DNA of 64,000 nucleotides from positions 930,001-994,000 of the forward strand of contig NZ_CP059492.1 of NCBI RefSeq assembly GCF_014041995.1, read 5' to 3'. The DNA comes from Changpingibacter yushuensis. GTDB taxonomy: Bacteria > Actinomycetota > Actinomycetes > Actinomycetales > Actinomycetaceae. The notes under the pieces were generated by a model, which worked only from the letters and a program-made list of their open reading frames with translations, ran no database searches and had not been told where the DNA came from. Both the position numbers and the translations under genes were made by a program. Shown here piece after piece: positions 1 to 9,600 of this stretch (the first letter of the stretch is position 1; each line of letters opens with the position of its first letter).

Positions 1-8
1 TCACAGAG

Positions 9-398
9 ATGAAAGCTGCGCTCGTTGGATACAAGGCGTCCGCGACCATGGACATTGGGTTGTCCTCCCATTCCATCACTCTCGCCCTGCCGGACGGAAA
101 AGTAGCCACATGGGGTGTCGCCGCTGAGACGGTGTCGCCAGACATGTACACCAGACTCCTACCGTCAGCAGACAGCTTCCGTGAGCGGGAGACCTGTCCC
201 GTTCCAGCTCTCTCCACAGAGGCCCTCACGGCAATCTCTCGTCTCATGGACGACGACGGAATGAGGTTTCTCGGTTCGGAGGATTCCAGCGACGCCGTGG
301 TGGTCGGCCCGAACATCGTCATCCGGTGCCTTGCTTCACGGTCAGAGAAGATTGCCCCAGACGCGTGTGAGTCCGCCCTCAAACGTTTGGGGCGGTAG
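9..398 (+). CDS. Hypothetical protein at the window edge
   Basis: A 129-residue reading frame starting only 8 bases into the window. The window begins too close to judge a ribosome site, and the true start could lie upstream. The protein is soluble, with no membrane segment and no motif I recognise. It converges with the minus-strand gene that follows (stops 5 bases apart). Function unknown. Confidence 0.45.
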   Translation: MKAALVGYKASATMDIGLSSHSITLALPDGKVATWGVAAETVSPDMYTRLLPSADSFRERETCPVPALSTEALTAISRLMDDDGMRFLGSEDSSDAVVVGPNIVIRCLASRSEKIAPDACESALKRLGR

Positions 399-403
399 TG
401 GGG

Positions 404-1054
404 CTATTCCCACTTATCTCCGGTCCACCCATAGACAACTCCAGGCACGGGGCCGAACTTGCCGTAGAAACGCATAATGGTGCGTGTCAGGTGATACTTC
501 TTGTCGACGTTGGCGATACCGCTCCACTTGTTCCCGTCGCCTATCGCCACTTCGAGGTTGTTGATTTTCTCTTGGTCTTCACGTGGGAGAGGATCTGCCC
601 AATAGTGCATCATGCCAAGGCGAAGAATCATGCGAGCGTCGGTGGCGGGTATGTCATAGGGGCGGATGGGGTTGATCTTCACGAGACGATCGAGCTCGGT
701 CTTGCGGGCGGCCTCCCCTACAGCCTTTCCACCGGGAAAGTTCTTCGGGGTGATCGGGTGTTCCTTGTCCCACTTCTTGATCTCTTCCTTGGCCCAATCG
801 GAGGGCTCATAGGACGTGTCAAAGTCGTAGCGATACACCGCGAGGAAGCGGCGCACGGACTCATCGGGGATAGGAACGTTGAGCCAGAAGGAGACGTGCT
901 GGTCATAGCTGCGAGCGCGGACGGGGAACTCGAAGGAGCCTTCGGCGTTGTACTCCTCATCGGTGACCTTGTGACGGAGAATTGTCTTCCCCTCGTCACT
1001 GACCTGTTCGACCCATTTTCCGGTACGGGGGTCTCTCGGTTGGTCCTCGCTCAT
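404..1054 (-). CDS. Hypothetical protein, last gene of the transfer operon
   Basis: A soluble, charged protein of 216 residues rich in Trp, Tyr, Lys and Asp, without signal peptide or membrane segment. It starts 9 bases downstream of the VirB6-like gene and is probably co-transcribed with it as the last gene of the minus-strand transfer block. I recognise no family. Its place beside T4SS membrane genes suggests a transfer accessory or cytoplasmic partner, but that rests on position only. Confidence 0.6.
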   Translation of the reverse strand: MSEDQPRDPRTGKWVEQVSDEGKTILRHKVTDEEYNAEGSFEFPVRARSYDQHVSFWLNVPIPDESVRRFLAVYRYDFDTSYEPSDWAKEEIKKWDKEHPITPKNFPGGKAVGEAARKTELDRLVKINPIRPYDIPATDARMILRLGMMHYWADPLPREDQEKINNLEVAIGDGNKWSGIANVDKKYHLTRTIMRFYGKFGPVPGVVYGWTGDKWE

Positions 1055-1063
1055 GTGAATCCC

Positions 1064-3895
1064 TTAAGTGGTCGGCTCAATGTCGCTCTGCTCTATGGGG
1101 TCGGCACTCGGAACAGGCAGCGGATTTTGCCTACTGGACTCATCACTGCCTGACTCTCGACCCTGCTGAGGGGCATCTGCGGCGGCGGGGTTGTCAGCTG
1201 CTTCTTGCGTCGCCTTTGCTTCTGCTTTTGCTTCTGCCTCTGCTTTGTCCTTTTGTGCCTTCCATTCTTGGTAGGCACGGTCCCGGTTTTCCGACGCCTT
1301 GATGAGAGAACGTCTTCCCATGACCATAGCACCCGTGGCAACGCTTGCGGGGATAATTGCGGGAGACATGGACACGGCCACAGCGGCACCGGCACCGATG
1401 GCCGCATACTTGCCGCCCTTCTTCAGAACCTTTCCTGCCGCCGAGACAGGATGTTGCATCGTGTAGTTGATGCCGGTGGAAGCAAGAGTGCGAAGATCCT
1501 TGCTCGTGGTTGCCGCGTAGGACCGAGCCTTCGTTAAGCCTGCGCTCGCCTTGTGTCCAATAGCCGATGCAACACCCTTGCTCGTCTCGACTGGGTGCAT
1601 GGTGGCTGTCTTCGCGCGGGTGAAGGTCGAGCGGGTGGCACCCCATGCGGACGTGGCCATCGCACCTGCTGAACCGGCTCCTGCTGCCAGTGTGGCAAGA
1701 CGGCGTTCACGGTTGGTTGCGCCCACGTGGCCCTCGTCCCACTCATTCATCCGCTCACTCATGCCCTTCTTGAACGTGCCGGTGAGTCCGTGGGCGCGCG
1801 TCGTGACGCCATCAACCTCCTTATCGGCGGAGATGGACTCGAGGGCTTCCTTCTTCTCGGCGCGGTCTTTGCGGGCGTGTTCCATGCGCTCATGGAAGGA
1901 GAGAGGCTTCTCATCGGTCGTGGGGGCCTCGCGTCCGATTGTGGGGACTTTGTGGGCGCCGCTACCACGCTTGTCCTGCTGGTCGGAGTTCCCCAACTTG
2001 TTGCCCAGTGCGCTCGTGGCCACGTCCATGCTGGACTTCCTGAGTCGGTTGGTCAGGCCTCCTGCGACAGCACCGGCCACGGCGCCGGAGGTGACTGCTT
2101 GACCGAGCCCGGCCGCGCTTGAGCCCCATTGCAGTGCGCCCGAGACCGAGAGCGGGTTGGGGATGCCCATTCTCTTGAACGCTTGACCGAGAATCCAGAT
2201 GGAGGCTACCGGGGCGAGACCAATGATGAGGATGGCGGGCACCGACCCGGCGGTGATGTAGGCGGTTGAGAGGGTGATGATGAAGTTTGTCAGGATGGTG
2301 ATGACCGCCAACAGTGCGGTCGCCAGAGCTGAGATGATCGCATACCCCACGAATGTCTTGCCAGTGGAGGCAAGTTTGGCCCCGGTGTCCTGTCCAGGGA
2401 TGAGGGTGGCGATGAGGAGGAGTGGCAGGAGCATCGCATAGCCGACCATGGTCAGTTTGGCGATGAAGACGGCGGCCGCCAACAGGATGAATGAGCCTCC
2501 CGCGAAGATGGAGGAGAGAAGGTAGGCGATCGCCTTGACGGTCCCGTTGTTCGTTGATTCGCCTTGGAGGGAGGAGACGAACTCCTTTGCGGTGGCATTG
2601 GTCATGTCATCGGTGCCGTCGGTGAAGTTGAATGCTTGGGCGTAGCTTGTGGTTGAGTCATCCTTGGTGGCAAACCACTCACTGCACGCTGTGTCGGCTT
2701 GCGAGGAGTCCGCTAGAAGATCCTCGTCGACAACCCATGCACCGTCTTGAACCGTACATGCCGCCCACCCGACCATCGTCTTGTCGACGGCGACATTCCC
2801 GGAGTAGATGAGAGCTTGAGGCGCATCGCTGAGCACAGAGTTACCCGAGGAGAGGATGCCGACATCGAATCCCTCGCTTTTGAAGAACTTCGATGTCGCA
2901 TCACTCATGGCGACAAACGTGTGACGGGCGGTGCCGTTTGACCCGGTGACAGAAATGCCGGCGTTCTTGTCCAGCAGACGGCAGTAGGTCCGGTTTGCGT
3001 AGTCATTCGAGCCGAACTGGATGTCTTTCCACACCTGAAGTCCGGAGTTCTCCCACATGTTGGATAAAACAAGGGCCGCCTGCCCATCAGCGTTCCCGGT
3101 GATGGTGCTTCCGGTCGTATCGGAGGCCAGGAGGTAGGAGGCTTTCATCTGGTCGACATAACTCGTACAGTCGAGCCCGTCCTGAATACTGGCCTGAGTG
3201 GAGTAGGCATCGGTGTCATCGCTACTCGTGATTGTCGTGAACTCGGTAGCCCTGAGTAGTGGCCCAGCAATCGCGTTGGAGGCTTGGTTTGCTATGTCGA
3301 TGTACCACGGGGATGATCCGACCGGAAAGTTGGTTGTTTGAGACGCACTGATCGACCCGGACGGTGAGGCGACAAGGATGAGGAGCACCACTGCGACCAG
3401 TCGGGTTCCCAGATTCTTTGCGATACCCATGAACCCTTGACGGCGCGCAACCCACAACGCCCAAACCAGGACAGCGACGATGATGAAGATGAGAAGGCCC
3501 GTTGCCGTCCTCGACCCGATGACGGCCGCCCCAATGCCGGTGGTGATGTCGTTGATGGATTTGGCTGCCCCCACCAAAATGTTCATGGAGATCGCTTGGG
3601 TAATCAGGGAGAGGGCTGCCTGCCAGAAGAAGTTCGCGAACCCGAGAAGCGTACCTGTGACGGCGTTGCGGGACTGGGAGGCGATCCATGTTCCCGGGTT
3701 GGAGACTGAGAATCCGACACGGGTATGGAACTGTCCTGTCGCCCCACCCCACCGCACAAGAGGCAGGAGGCTGGATTCGTCGGTCTGGAGGATGGGTGTG
3801 GTGGTGTCGGCCCCCGCCACTGTCGCCGTCAGAAACAGGAAACATGCCACAAGGAAACCAATCGCACAGAATGTGCGGGGGCGGACGAGCTTCAC
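1064..3895 (-). CDS. VirB6/TrbL-like polytopic membrane protein of the conjugation channel
   Basis: 943 residues. A signal-peptide-like N-terminus (about 1-29, ending near VAGA) is followed by hydrophobic segments around residues 75-160. A long extracytoplasmic loop rich in Ser, Thr and Asp runs to about 460, then a cluster of membrane spans to about 610. The Lys/Glu/Ala-rich tail of more than 300 residues is probably cytoplasmic. This layout is that of VirB6/TrbL-type inner-membrane channel proteins of Gram-positive type IV secretion systems. The GTG start overlaps the stop of the VirB3-like gene (GTGA), so translation is probably coupled. The family call rests on topology and neighbours rather than on a signature motif. 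Confidence 0.65.
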   Translation of the reverse strand: MKLVRPRTFCAIGFLVACFLFLTATVAGADTTTPILQTDESSLLPLVRWGGATGQFHTRVGFSVSNPGTWIASQSRNAVTGTLLGFANFFWQAALSLITQAISMNILVGAAKSINDITTGIGAAVIGSRTATGLLIFIIVAVLVWALWVARRQGFMGIAKNLGTRLVAVVLLILVASPSGSISASQTTNFPVGSSPWYIDIANQASNAIAGPLLRATEFTTITSSDDTDAYSTQASIQDGLDCTSYVDQMKASYLLASDTTGSTITGNADGQAALVLSNMWENSGLQVWKDIQFGSNDYANRTYCRLLDKNAGISVTGSNGTARHTFVAMSDATSKFFKSEGFDVGILSSGNSVLSDAPQALIYSGNVAVDKTMVGWAACTVQDGAWVVDEDLLADSSQADTACSEWFATKDDSTTSYAQAFNFTDGTDDMTNATAKEFVSSLQGESTNNGTVKAIAYLLSSIFAGGSFILLAAAVFIAKLTMVGYAMLLPLLLIATLIPGQDTGAKLASTGKTFVGYAIISALATALLAVITILTNFIITLSTAYITAGSVPAILIIGLAPVASIWILGQAFKRMGIPNPLSVSGALQWGSSAAGLGQAVTSGAVAGAVAGGLTNRLRKSSMDVATSALGNKLGNSDQQDKRGSGAHKVPTIGREAPTTDEKPLSFHERMEHARKDRAEKKEALESISADKEVDGVTTRAHGLTGTFKKGMSERMNEWDEGHVGATNRERRLATLAAGAGSAGAMATSAWGATRSTFTRAKTATMHPVETSKGVASAIGHKASAGLTKARSYAATTSKDLRTLASTGINYTMQHPVSAAGKVLKKGGKYAAIGAGAAVAVSMSPAIIPASVATGAMVMGRRSLIKASENRDRAYQEWKAQKDKAEAEAKAEAKATQEAADNPAAADAPQQGRESGSDESSRQNPLPVPSADPIEQSDIEPTT

Positions 3896-4317
3896 GATTG
3901 TCCTTTCCGTGGCAGACGCACATGGACAGATTCGGGGTCGGGCGACATGGTGGCAGCGTGGGCGATGATGCCGGTGCGCGGGTGATCGAGGTCAACCCGG
4001 ATACCACCGGTCAGAAAAACAACACCCGGCTTGTCCGTGTACTTCGCATATGCGGTCTTCAAAAGCGTCTCCTGCATCCCGTTGCGGGAATGAAACGACA
4101 CGAGCCCGTAAAACCCCGCCATGACGCATCCGGCAAGGATCAGGGAATACACACCCAACATCCCGACCGTTGCCATCAGGGCAACAACGGTCGGGATGAG
4201 AGACCACGCCAGCTTGACCAGTGTCGTACGCCGCACCATGAACGTGAGCACAGGGCGGGTCCGTTCATCCTTGGCGTTCTTCCCCGTCACATCGGTGAGC
4301 GAGTACACCTGGGGCAC
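3892..4317 (-). CDS. VirB3/PrgI-like small membrane protein
   Basis: 141 residues with a short charged N-terminus, two closely spaced hydrophobic segments at about 37-75, and a soluble C-terminal half. Size and the hairpin of two spans match VirB3/PrgI-type subunits that usually accompany VirB4 ATPases. A GTG start follows directly after the stop of the VirB2-like gene, and the stop overlaps the GTG of the VirB6-like gene. The VirB4 of this element lies elsewhere (about 41.7 kb), so the system is split into two clusters. Assignment is by size, topology and context. Confidence 0.5.
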   Translation of the reverse strand: MPQVYSLTDVTGKNAKDERTRPVLTFMVRRTTLVKLAWSLIPTVVALMATVGMLGVYSLILAGCVMAGFYGLVSFHSRNGMQETLLKTAYAKYTDKPGVVFLTGGIRVDLDHPRTGIIAHAATMSPDPESVHVRLPRKGQS

Positions 4318-4319
4318 GA

Positions 4320-4637
4320 TCAGCCGCCAAACCCTCGGGTTGCGATCCCGATGACGATATTGGCGAAAAAGTCCCAGCCAAGCAAAACCAAAGGAATGAC
4401 CGCCTTGGGGGCGGCCAAGACCACTCCGATGATCATGAGGTAGACAGCTCCCGACGCCTTACCACCGCGACGCTTGGTCCACATCATCATGATGACACCG
4501 GCGACAATCATGGCAATGCCAATGACTGCCAAGAACGTCAGGAAGCTTCCATCACCCCCCACAACAGAAACGAAGGTGCTCCACTGTCCGTGGAGGTTTG
4601 AATCATCGGCAAGAATACGAGTGGTGGACGGCGACAT
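4320..4637 (-). CDS. Small two-span membrane protein, possible VirB2-like pilin subunit
   Basis: 105 residues. Two strong hydrophobic segments (about 31-52 and 65-95) are separated by a short basic loop (WTKRRGGK), the arrangement seen in VirB2/TrbC-type subunits. There is no clear cleavable signal peptide. A strong ribosome site (AAAGGAG) precedes the ATG, and a CCGCACACA promoter-like motif lies at 4672-4680 with a four-codon leader frame between them. It is the first gene of the VirB2/B3/B6-like operon. Identity is inferred from topology and position. Confidence 0.5.
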   Translation of the reverse strand: MSPSTTRILADDSNLHGQWSTFVSVVGGDGSFLTFLAVIGIAMIVAGVIMMMWTKRRGGKASGAVYLMIIGVVLAAPKAVIPLVLLGWDFFANIVIGIATRGFGG

Positions 4638-4650
4638 GTGGTGTCTCCTT

Positions 4651-4665
4651 TCAAAGACGGTTCAT
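4651..4665 (-). CDS. Four-codon leader reading frame (MNRL)
   Basis: ATG placed 6 nt after the CCGCACACA motif, encoding Met-Asn-Arg-Leu then TGA, with its stop just before the ribosome site of the VirB2-like gene. Similar mini-frames follow this motif at 19104, 26680 and 44267. It may be a leaderless mini-ORF or chance. Confidence 0.3.
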   Translation of the reverse strand: MNRL

Positions 4666-4671
4666 GACATA

Positions 4672-4680
4672 TGTGTGCGG
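4672..4680 (-). promoter_or_regulatory. CCGCACACA promoter-like motif of the VirB2/B3/B6-like operon
   Basis: Copy of the element-wide motif, here followed after 6 nt by a mini-ORF ATG and then by a normal ribosome site for the downstream gene. It lies in the short gap between the stop-side end of the gene at 4687 and the operon it would serve. Confidence 0.55.
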
Positions 4681-4686
4681 AGAATG

Positions 4687-6612
4687 TCACTTGGCTCGGG
4701 ACGGATGTTTGGTTGAGGCGCGCAGGGCCTCCACCCATAACCTGTCGGCGTGCTTGCTTTGGGAACGCAGCGCATGGACAACGTTCTCCCGCTCCCGATC
4801 CGAAACAGCATTCTGAAACGGGGCGAACAAGGCGTCCGACACATCCGCATCGTCCTCGGCGCTCTCCCACTCATCACACAAAGCCACGACACTCTTCCCG
4901 GTACCCTCAACGATCTTGCGGTATGTGGACGCCTTACGCTGGGAGTAGGTCTCGGCCACGATGTAGTTTCCGCCCGTCTCCCCGGCAAACCACGCCCGAG
5001 TGGCCTCATGCTTGGAGAGATCATCAATATCCAGATCTGCATAACCACTGTCGATTTCCGCAAACACATCAACAGCTGGGTTGGCCATCCCGATCATCTC
5101 GTCAAGACTCTGCCGCTGCCCATCCGCATCAACACGCGCAGCCGCATACGTAATGTTTCCCTCCGCGAACCCCGCAGCTGGCCGATCTTTACGCCGCTTG
5201 CCCGACTTGGTGTACTGCGGCCACTGAGCGATCACCTGCGCCTCGGCATCCCGGCGCTCGCGGGGAGTGAGTTGGCGCCCGAGTTCTTCTTCGGTTTTCC
5301 TCTTGAGCTCGATGTACTTCTTGCGTGCTTGTCCTTCAGCGGAGTTCATCTCCCCGCCATACATGGACCCGGTGGATTGTTCGAGGTTGCGCACTGTCGA
5401 CATGGCGTTCTTGACTGCGTGGCGGGCTTCCCACCCGCTGACTTTCCCGGCTTTGCGGTGAATCGTGACGACAGTGATCCCGGCACGAGAGGTCAGTTCG
5501 TCGTACAGGTCATTGGTGTAGGCGGCACCAGCGCCCATCGGCTTGCGGCGTCGCGAGACAGCATAGGCTTCGGCGCGCACAATTCGGCTGAGCTGCTCAA
5601 AGTCGGCAGGGTTGTCGAGATTGAAGTACTCGGGACCTGCGAGTTGTACCTGGGTGTCCTGACGGGAGGAGGGATCCTGCCCGAACTGTCCGTTGCGAGG
5701 GTTGCGGAGGGATTCGCCGCGCTGTGCTGTGGTTGGTGAGATGGACATGGTTGCCTTTCGTTGGCGTGCAGTTGTGTAGGCATGGGTGAGGAGATCGCCA
5801 GCCAGAGCTGGGGTGATGAGAAGAATGCGGACGATTTCGTCCTTCTGCTCGATGGATGTGTGTCCGAACGGTGCAAAAAGGAGATAGGTCCACTTGTGGG
5901 GATGCCGGTTCATCCACGCGGTAGCTACCCGGACGACCCAGTCCGTGTCAGTCATGGACTTGAACATTCGTTCGTCAGCTTCGGTCACGGGCCGAATCGG
6001 GCAGGTGGGTGCCATCGCCGCCCACACAAGTTCCTTACCTCTGCGCTGCGCCTCTCTGTTGGAGGCTGTCGCGTCCATCTCTCGGTAGATGCCCTCAAAG
6101 TCGACTGGATGTTCGTCGTAGACAGGCACATTCTGTATCTCCGTTTCGTCGAAGAACACGGGGGAGAGCCAGAAGTCCCGAGGAGGCTTGTGTGCTTTGT
6201 CGGGCCACTGGTCGATAACGTCCTGAGCGATAGCTTGGATTTGGGAACGAGTCAGGTCGTGACCGTGTTGCTCCCTACGCTTTTCTGCGCACCTCTCACC
6301 GAGTTCTTTTGCTGCTGTCTTTCGGGTGCCAGACACATCCATTGCGATCCCAACCTTGCCCCGACGGTGAAGGTCGATACTCGACTGGAGAAGCGATGTC
6401 ATGATGCGTGACAACTGCGGCGATGAGAGGCAGTAGTCAGGATCACGACGAAGTCGGTTGGCCAAGTACAGGTTTGTATCAGATGCGAGCTCCTCACCGA
6501 TTGTCATGCTGAAGGCCATCAGGCGTGACTTGTTTGTGATGATTCGAGATAGAGCTCGCATGTCATCTGGGTCACCAACTTTGTACATGCGCGACTGAGG
6601 GGCGTTCTCCAT
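4687..6612 (-). CDS. Large protein of two tandem, diverged copies of one domain; possible DNA-binding or sigma-like fold
   Basis: 641 residues with the start at 6612, because a CCGCACACA motif sits exactly 8 nt upstream of that ATG; an upstream GTG at 6642 would place the motif inside the gene. The protein is an internal duplication. DPDDMRALSRII near residue 14 matches NPADFEQLSRIV near 333. A Lys/Arg-rich segment with LT...VI.QWP occurs near 95-137 and near 427-464. LFAPF followed by a charged helix occurs near 245 and near 595. Stretches around 366-450 (NDLYDELTSR, GWEARHAV, LGRQLTPRERR) recall sigma regions 2-3, but the resemblance is weak. No catalytic motif is visible. It lies between the transfer ATPase and the VirB2-like genes. 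Confidence 0.6.
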   Translation of the reverse strand: MENAPQSRMYKVGDPDDMRALSRIITNKSRLMAFSMTIGEELASDTNLYLANRLRRDPDYCLSSPQLSRIMTSLLQSSIDLHRRGKVGIAMDVSGTRKTAAKELGERCAEKRREQHGHDLTRSQIQAIAQDVIDQWPDKAHKPPRDFWLSPVFFDETEIQNVPVYDEHPVDFEGIYREMDATASNREAQRRGKELVWAAMAPTCPIRPVTEADERMFKSMTDTDWVVRVATAWMNRHPHKWTYLLFAPFGHTSIEQKDEIVRILLITPALAGDLLTHAYTTARQRKATMSISPTTAQRGESLRNPRNGQFGQDPSSRQDTQVQLAGPEYFNLDNPADFEQLSRIVRAEAYAVSRRRKPMGAGAAYTNDLYDELTSRAGITVVTIHRKAGKVSGWEARHAVKNAMSTVRNLEQSTGSMYGGEMNSAEGQARKKYIELKRKTEEELGRQLTPRERRDAEAQVIAQWPQYTKSGKRRKDRPAAGFAEGNITYAAARVDADGQRQSLDEMIGMANPAVDVFAEIDSGYADLDIDDLSKHEATRAWFAGETGGNYIVAETYSQRKASTYRKIVEGTGKSVVALCDEWESAEDDADVSDALFAPFQNAVSDRERENVVHALRSQSKHADRLWVEALRASTKHPSRAK

Positions 6613-6620
6613 ACGTATGT

Positions 6621-6629
6621 TGTGTGCGG
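6621..6629 (-). promoter_or_regulatory. CCGCACACA promoter-like motif, 8 nt before the ATG at 6612
   Basis: The motif followed by 8 nt (ACATACGT) and the ATG. It fits a leaderless promoter and decides the start of the duplicated protein. There is no Shine-Dalgarno sequence in the spacer. Confidence 0.65.
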
Positions 6630-6647
6630 GGTCCACCCACACCTGCG

Positions 6648-9600
6648 TCAGCTTTCCTGAATACGTGACGAATCGTGACGAACTGGCGGCAAAGTCCCGA
6701 TCATGGAATCCAAGGAATCCTCATCCACACCACCAACCTCGGCCCCAGACGCCCCGCGAAGCGTGCCCACAGGCGACCGCCCAAGCCGACTACCAACTAC
6801 AGGACGTTCGTCCCATTCGTCAGGGTCACGAGACTCAAGATCCCCCTCATCCGCATCCTCGAGTGCGAGGTCGTCCTGGCGATCCACGCCCACAGTGTTC
6901 GCCCCATCGACCTCACCCTCGATAGGCTCACCCCAATCCAGATCGACAAGCCCCATATCAACCTCGGGTCTTTCCTGAACAATCTGCCCCTCCACAACCG
7001 GATCAATCAGCTTCTCATCCACGTCGAAACGGAGCATCCACGGGTCAGGCTCCCGACGCATCTCCAACTCGCGCGGATACACCTCCTTGGGCGGATGCGA
7101 ATACCAAAACTGAATGATGGAAGCCCGAGTAGCCATCGTCGACTCGAAATACCCCCGCCCATGAGGCACATACGACCCCAAATCAGGAGCCGCCTCCGGA
7201 GCCCGCAACGCACCCTGCTTATCCCCAAAAGTGGAATTACCCAAAAGAATGCGCGTCATGTTCGTGCGAATACCATTCGCCTCGGGCAAACGATCCAAAT
7301 CACTCGCCTTCAGCTGCTGCCCAATGAGAACAAGAGACACCCCCGCACTCCGAGCTTGGGCACCAATATCAGAGGCATACTTCCCAATCCGAGACACCGC
7401 CGTCACCTCCGACATGGCTCTCGCATACCCCGCCAACACCTCTTGACTCGCACCCGAAGCAGGCTTGACCGGCTTAGACACCTTGATCAGCGAGTTAAAC
7501 TCGTCCAACACCACAATGAGACGACGCGGACGCACCCCACTGGGAAGCTCAGTGAAATTAGCAGCCGAATACTGCGCATTCAACCCAACCCGACGGTCCA
7601 CCTCCCGATACACGGACTCCAACATCGCCGCCGTATACGCCCGCCCATTCTCACTCTGCTTCTGATTGACAAAAGCCGACATCCACGGACGAAACGGCTG
7701 AAAATCAACCCCGGCCTTATTCGGATCAGCAACACACACATCCCACCCATTCGCCAAACACCCATAAATCACACCTTGAGCCGACGCAGAATTATGGGTA
7801 GGCACCCCCGACCCGATCCGAAAACAATGATTAGGGCTCTCCACCCGCACACACCGAACCGGAACCACACGCCCGGACGGGCGCACACTCTCCACACGAA
7901 CCCACTCCCCATCAATCAGGATCCCCACCCCATCGAGGTCCGCCAGTTCACGGGTCGTCACAACGCGCTCGCGGTGGTAGGAGCCGGTGGCGAGGGCGCG
8001 GGAGTAGGCGTCGGCCATCTCGTCGACGGCATAGAGCATGGCGACGTTCCACATCCGGTCCCATCGGGATTCGGCACCTGAGAGGAGTAGTGCTTGACGG
8101 ACCCCGCGCGGGTCAGGAATCGGGGTGAGAACACGGGTGATGGTTTCTTCATCCACCCACAGGTCATTCATGCCAAGGTCTGTCACGTGGGTGGGGGACA
8201 TTGTGTAGCCCCCGATGGTGGAGGGGTTGTTGCAGAGCCATGCGATGAGTTCGTCCATGCAGTAGACGGTGCCTACCTTGTTGGTGCGGTAGATGGCGGG
8301 TATGGCTGCTAGACGGAAGTTGGCAAGGTCGTCGGGGTGGACGTGCATGAGGTCGGCGGCATCCTCGAGGAGGGCGTAGCTGTGGACACGGTTGGCGAGG
8401 GTAGCGAGCTGGTCGGATGTGGCCAGGTCGGGGCGAATGTGGACCACATCGGGGTCGGCGACTCTCCATAGGTGGCGTGCGTCGGCTTCGTGAATGTCTC
8501 CGTTGGCGGTGGTGACATACCATGTCGGTGAGTCCATCCAGTCGGACAGGGAAGAGACGACGGTCGGTTCGTTGTTCCCGTCGCTGATGATGTCTCCTGG
8601 TGCAATCTCCCTCAATGCAACACTTCCGCTCGGGGTGTGGATGAGGGTGTCAGCGGCCAGCGCTTTGCCGGAACCGGTCAATCCGATGAGCATGAGGTGC
8701 GGGTCGTTTTGCGGGTTCCATTCGATGACGTTGCCGTCGATACCCACTCCGAGTCCCACAGTTGTGGGATGCTGGTCGGCCCACTGAAAGTCGTAGTCGA
8801 CAGTGTCGGGCAAGGGGTTGTCGACACACGTGAGGGCGGTGATGTTGCGGGGGTCGTCTGGGTCATCGGAGAACTCGAGGAAGGCCAGTCCTGCCGCCTT
8901 CTCGATCGCACCTTTCTTCTTCTGCACGTCGGTGAGGGAGACTCCTGCGGGCAGAGCAAACGTGACTTTCTTGATCGTGGGGTTGGCTGGTAGAGGTGTC
9001 ACGTCGAGGGTGACCGGGAGCGTCCCGGTTGTCTTGGAGATGAGTCCTGCCGCCTCAAACGTCTGTTGCCAGGCGAGGTTGGTCAGCCAGCGTCGATCGT
9101 CTTCCATGCTCAATGTGATCCGTTCGAACGGGGTTCCGGCGACGAGACGAATGACGGATGGGTCTTCGTCTTGGGCGACGGCCAACCATTCACAGGCGAA
9201 TTGGGCTTTGAGTGCTTGGAGTTTCGTACGGACGTTGGCCATCGTCACCCCGTCGTAAAGGCGCACGTCGATCCTCCAGCATTGAGAGGCTGAACCGGGT
9301 TGTGCCAGCGGGCGGGTCTGGATGACTTCGGGGCGGGCGAGGCCAACGGCGGTGAATGCTTTGCAGACGCGTCCGGCCAGCACCCAATGCTCGGGAAACG
9401 ATTCGGTGCGGAAGGATGTCCAGATATCGGTGCGTCCCTTCTTGACCGGGATGATGCGGGCCGGGTCGATGGGAATGTCGTTGTGGGACCACGTGACCGT
9501 GATGGCCTGGTTGTGGCGGGTGCCGGGTCCTTTGCCGGCGGCGGGGAAACCTGTGACGGCACAGAAGGGTGCTCCTTGCAAGGTTGCTGCCAGTTCGTTG

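Noticed and set aside
398-1153. Long plus-strand reading frame of 251 codons
   Set aside because: It lies antisense to the minus-strand gene at 404-1054, which fits the operon; composition looks like a shadow.
6675-8081. 468-codon plus-strand frame
   Set aside because: Antisense to the FtsK-like ATPase and intein; His/Arg/Pro-rich composition typical of a shadow frame.
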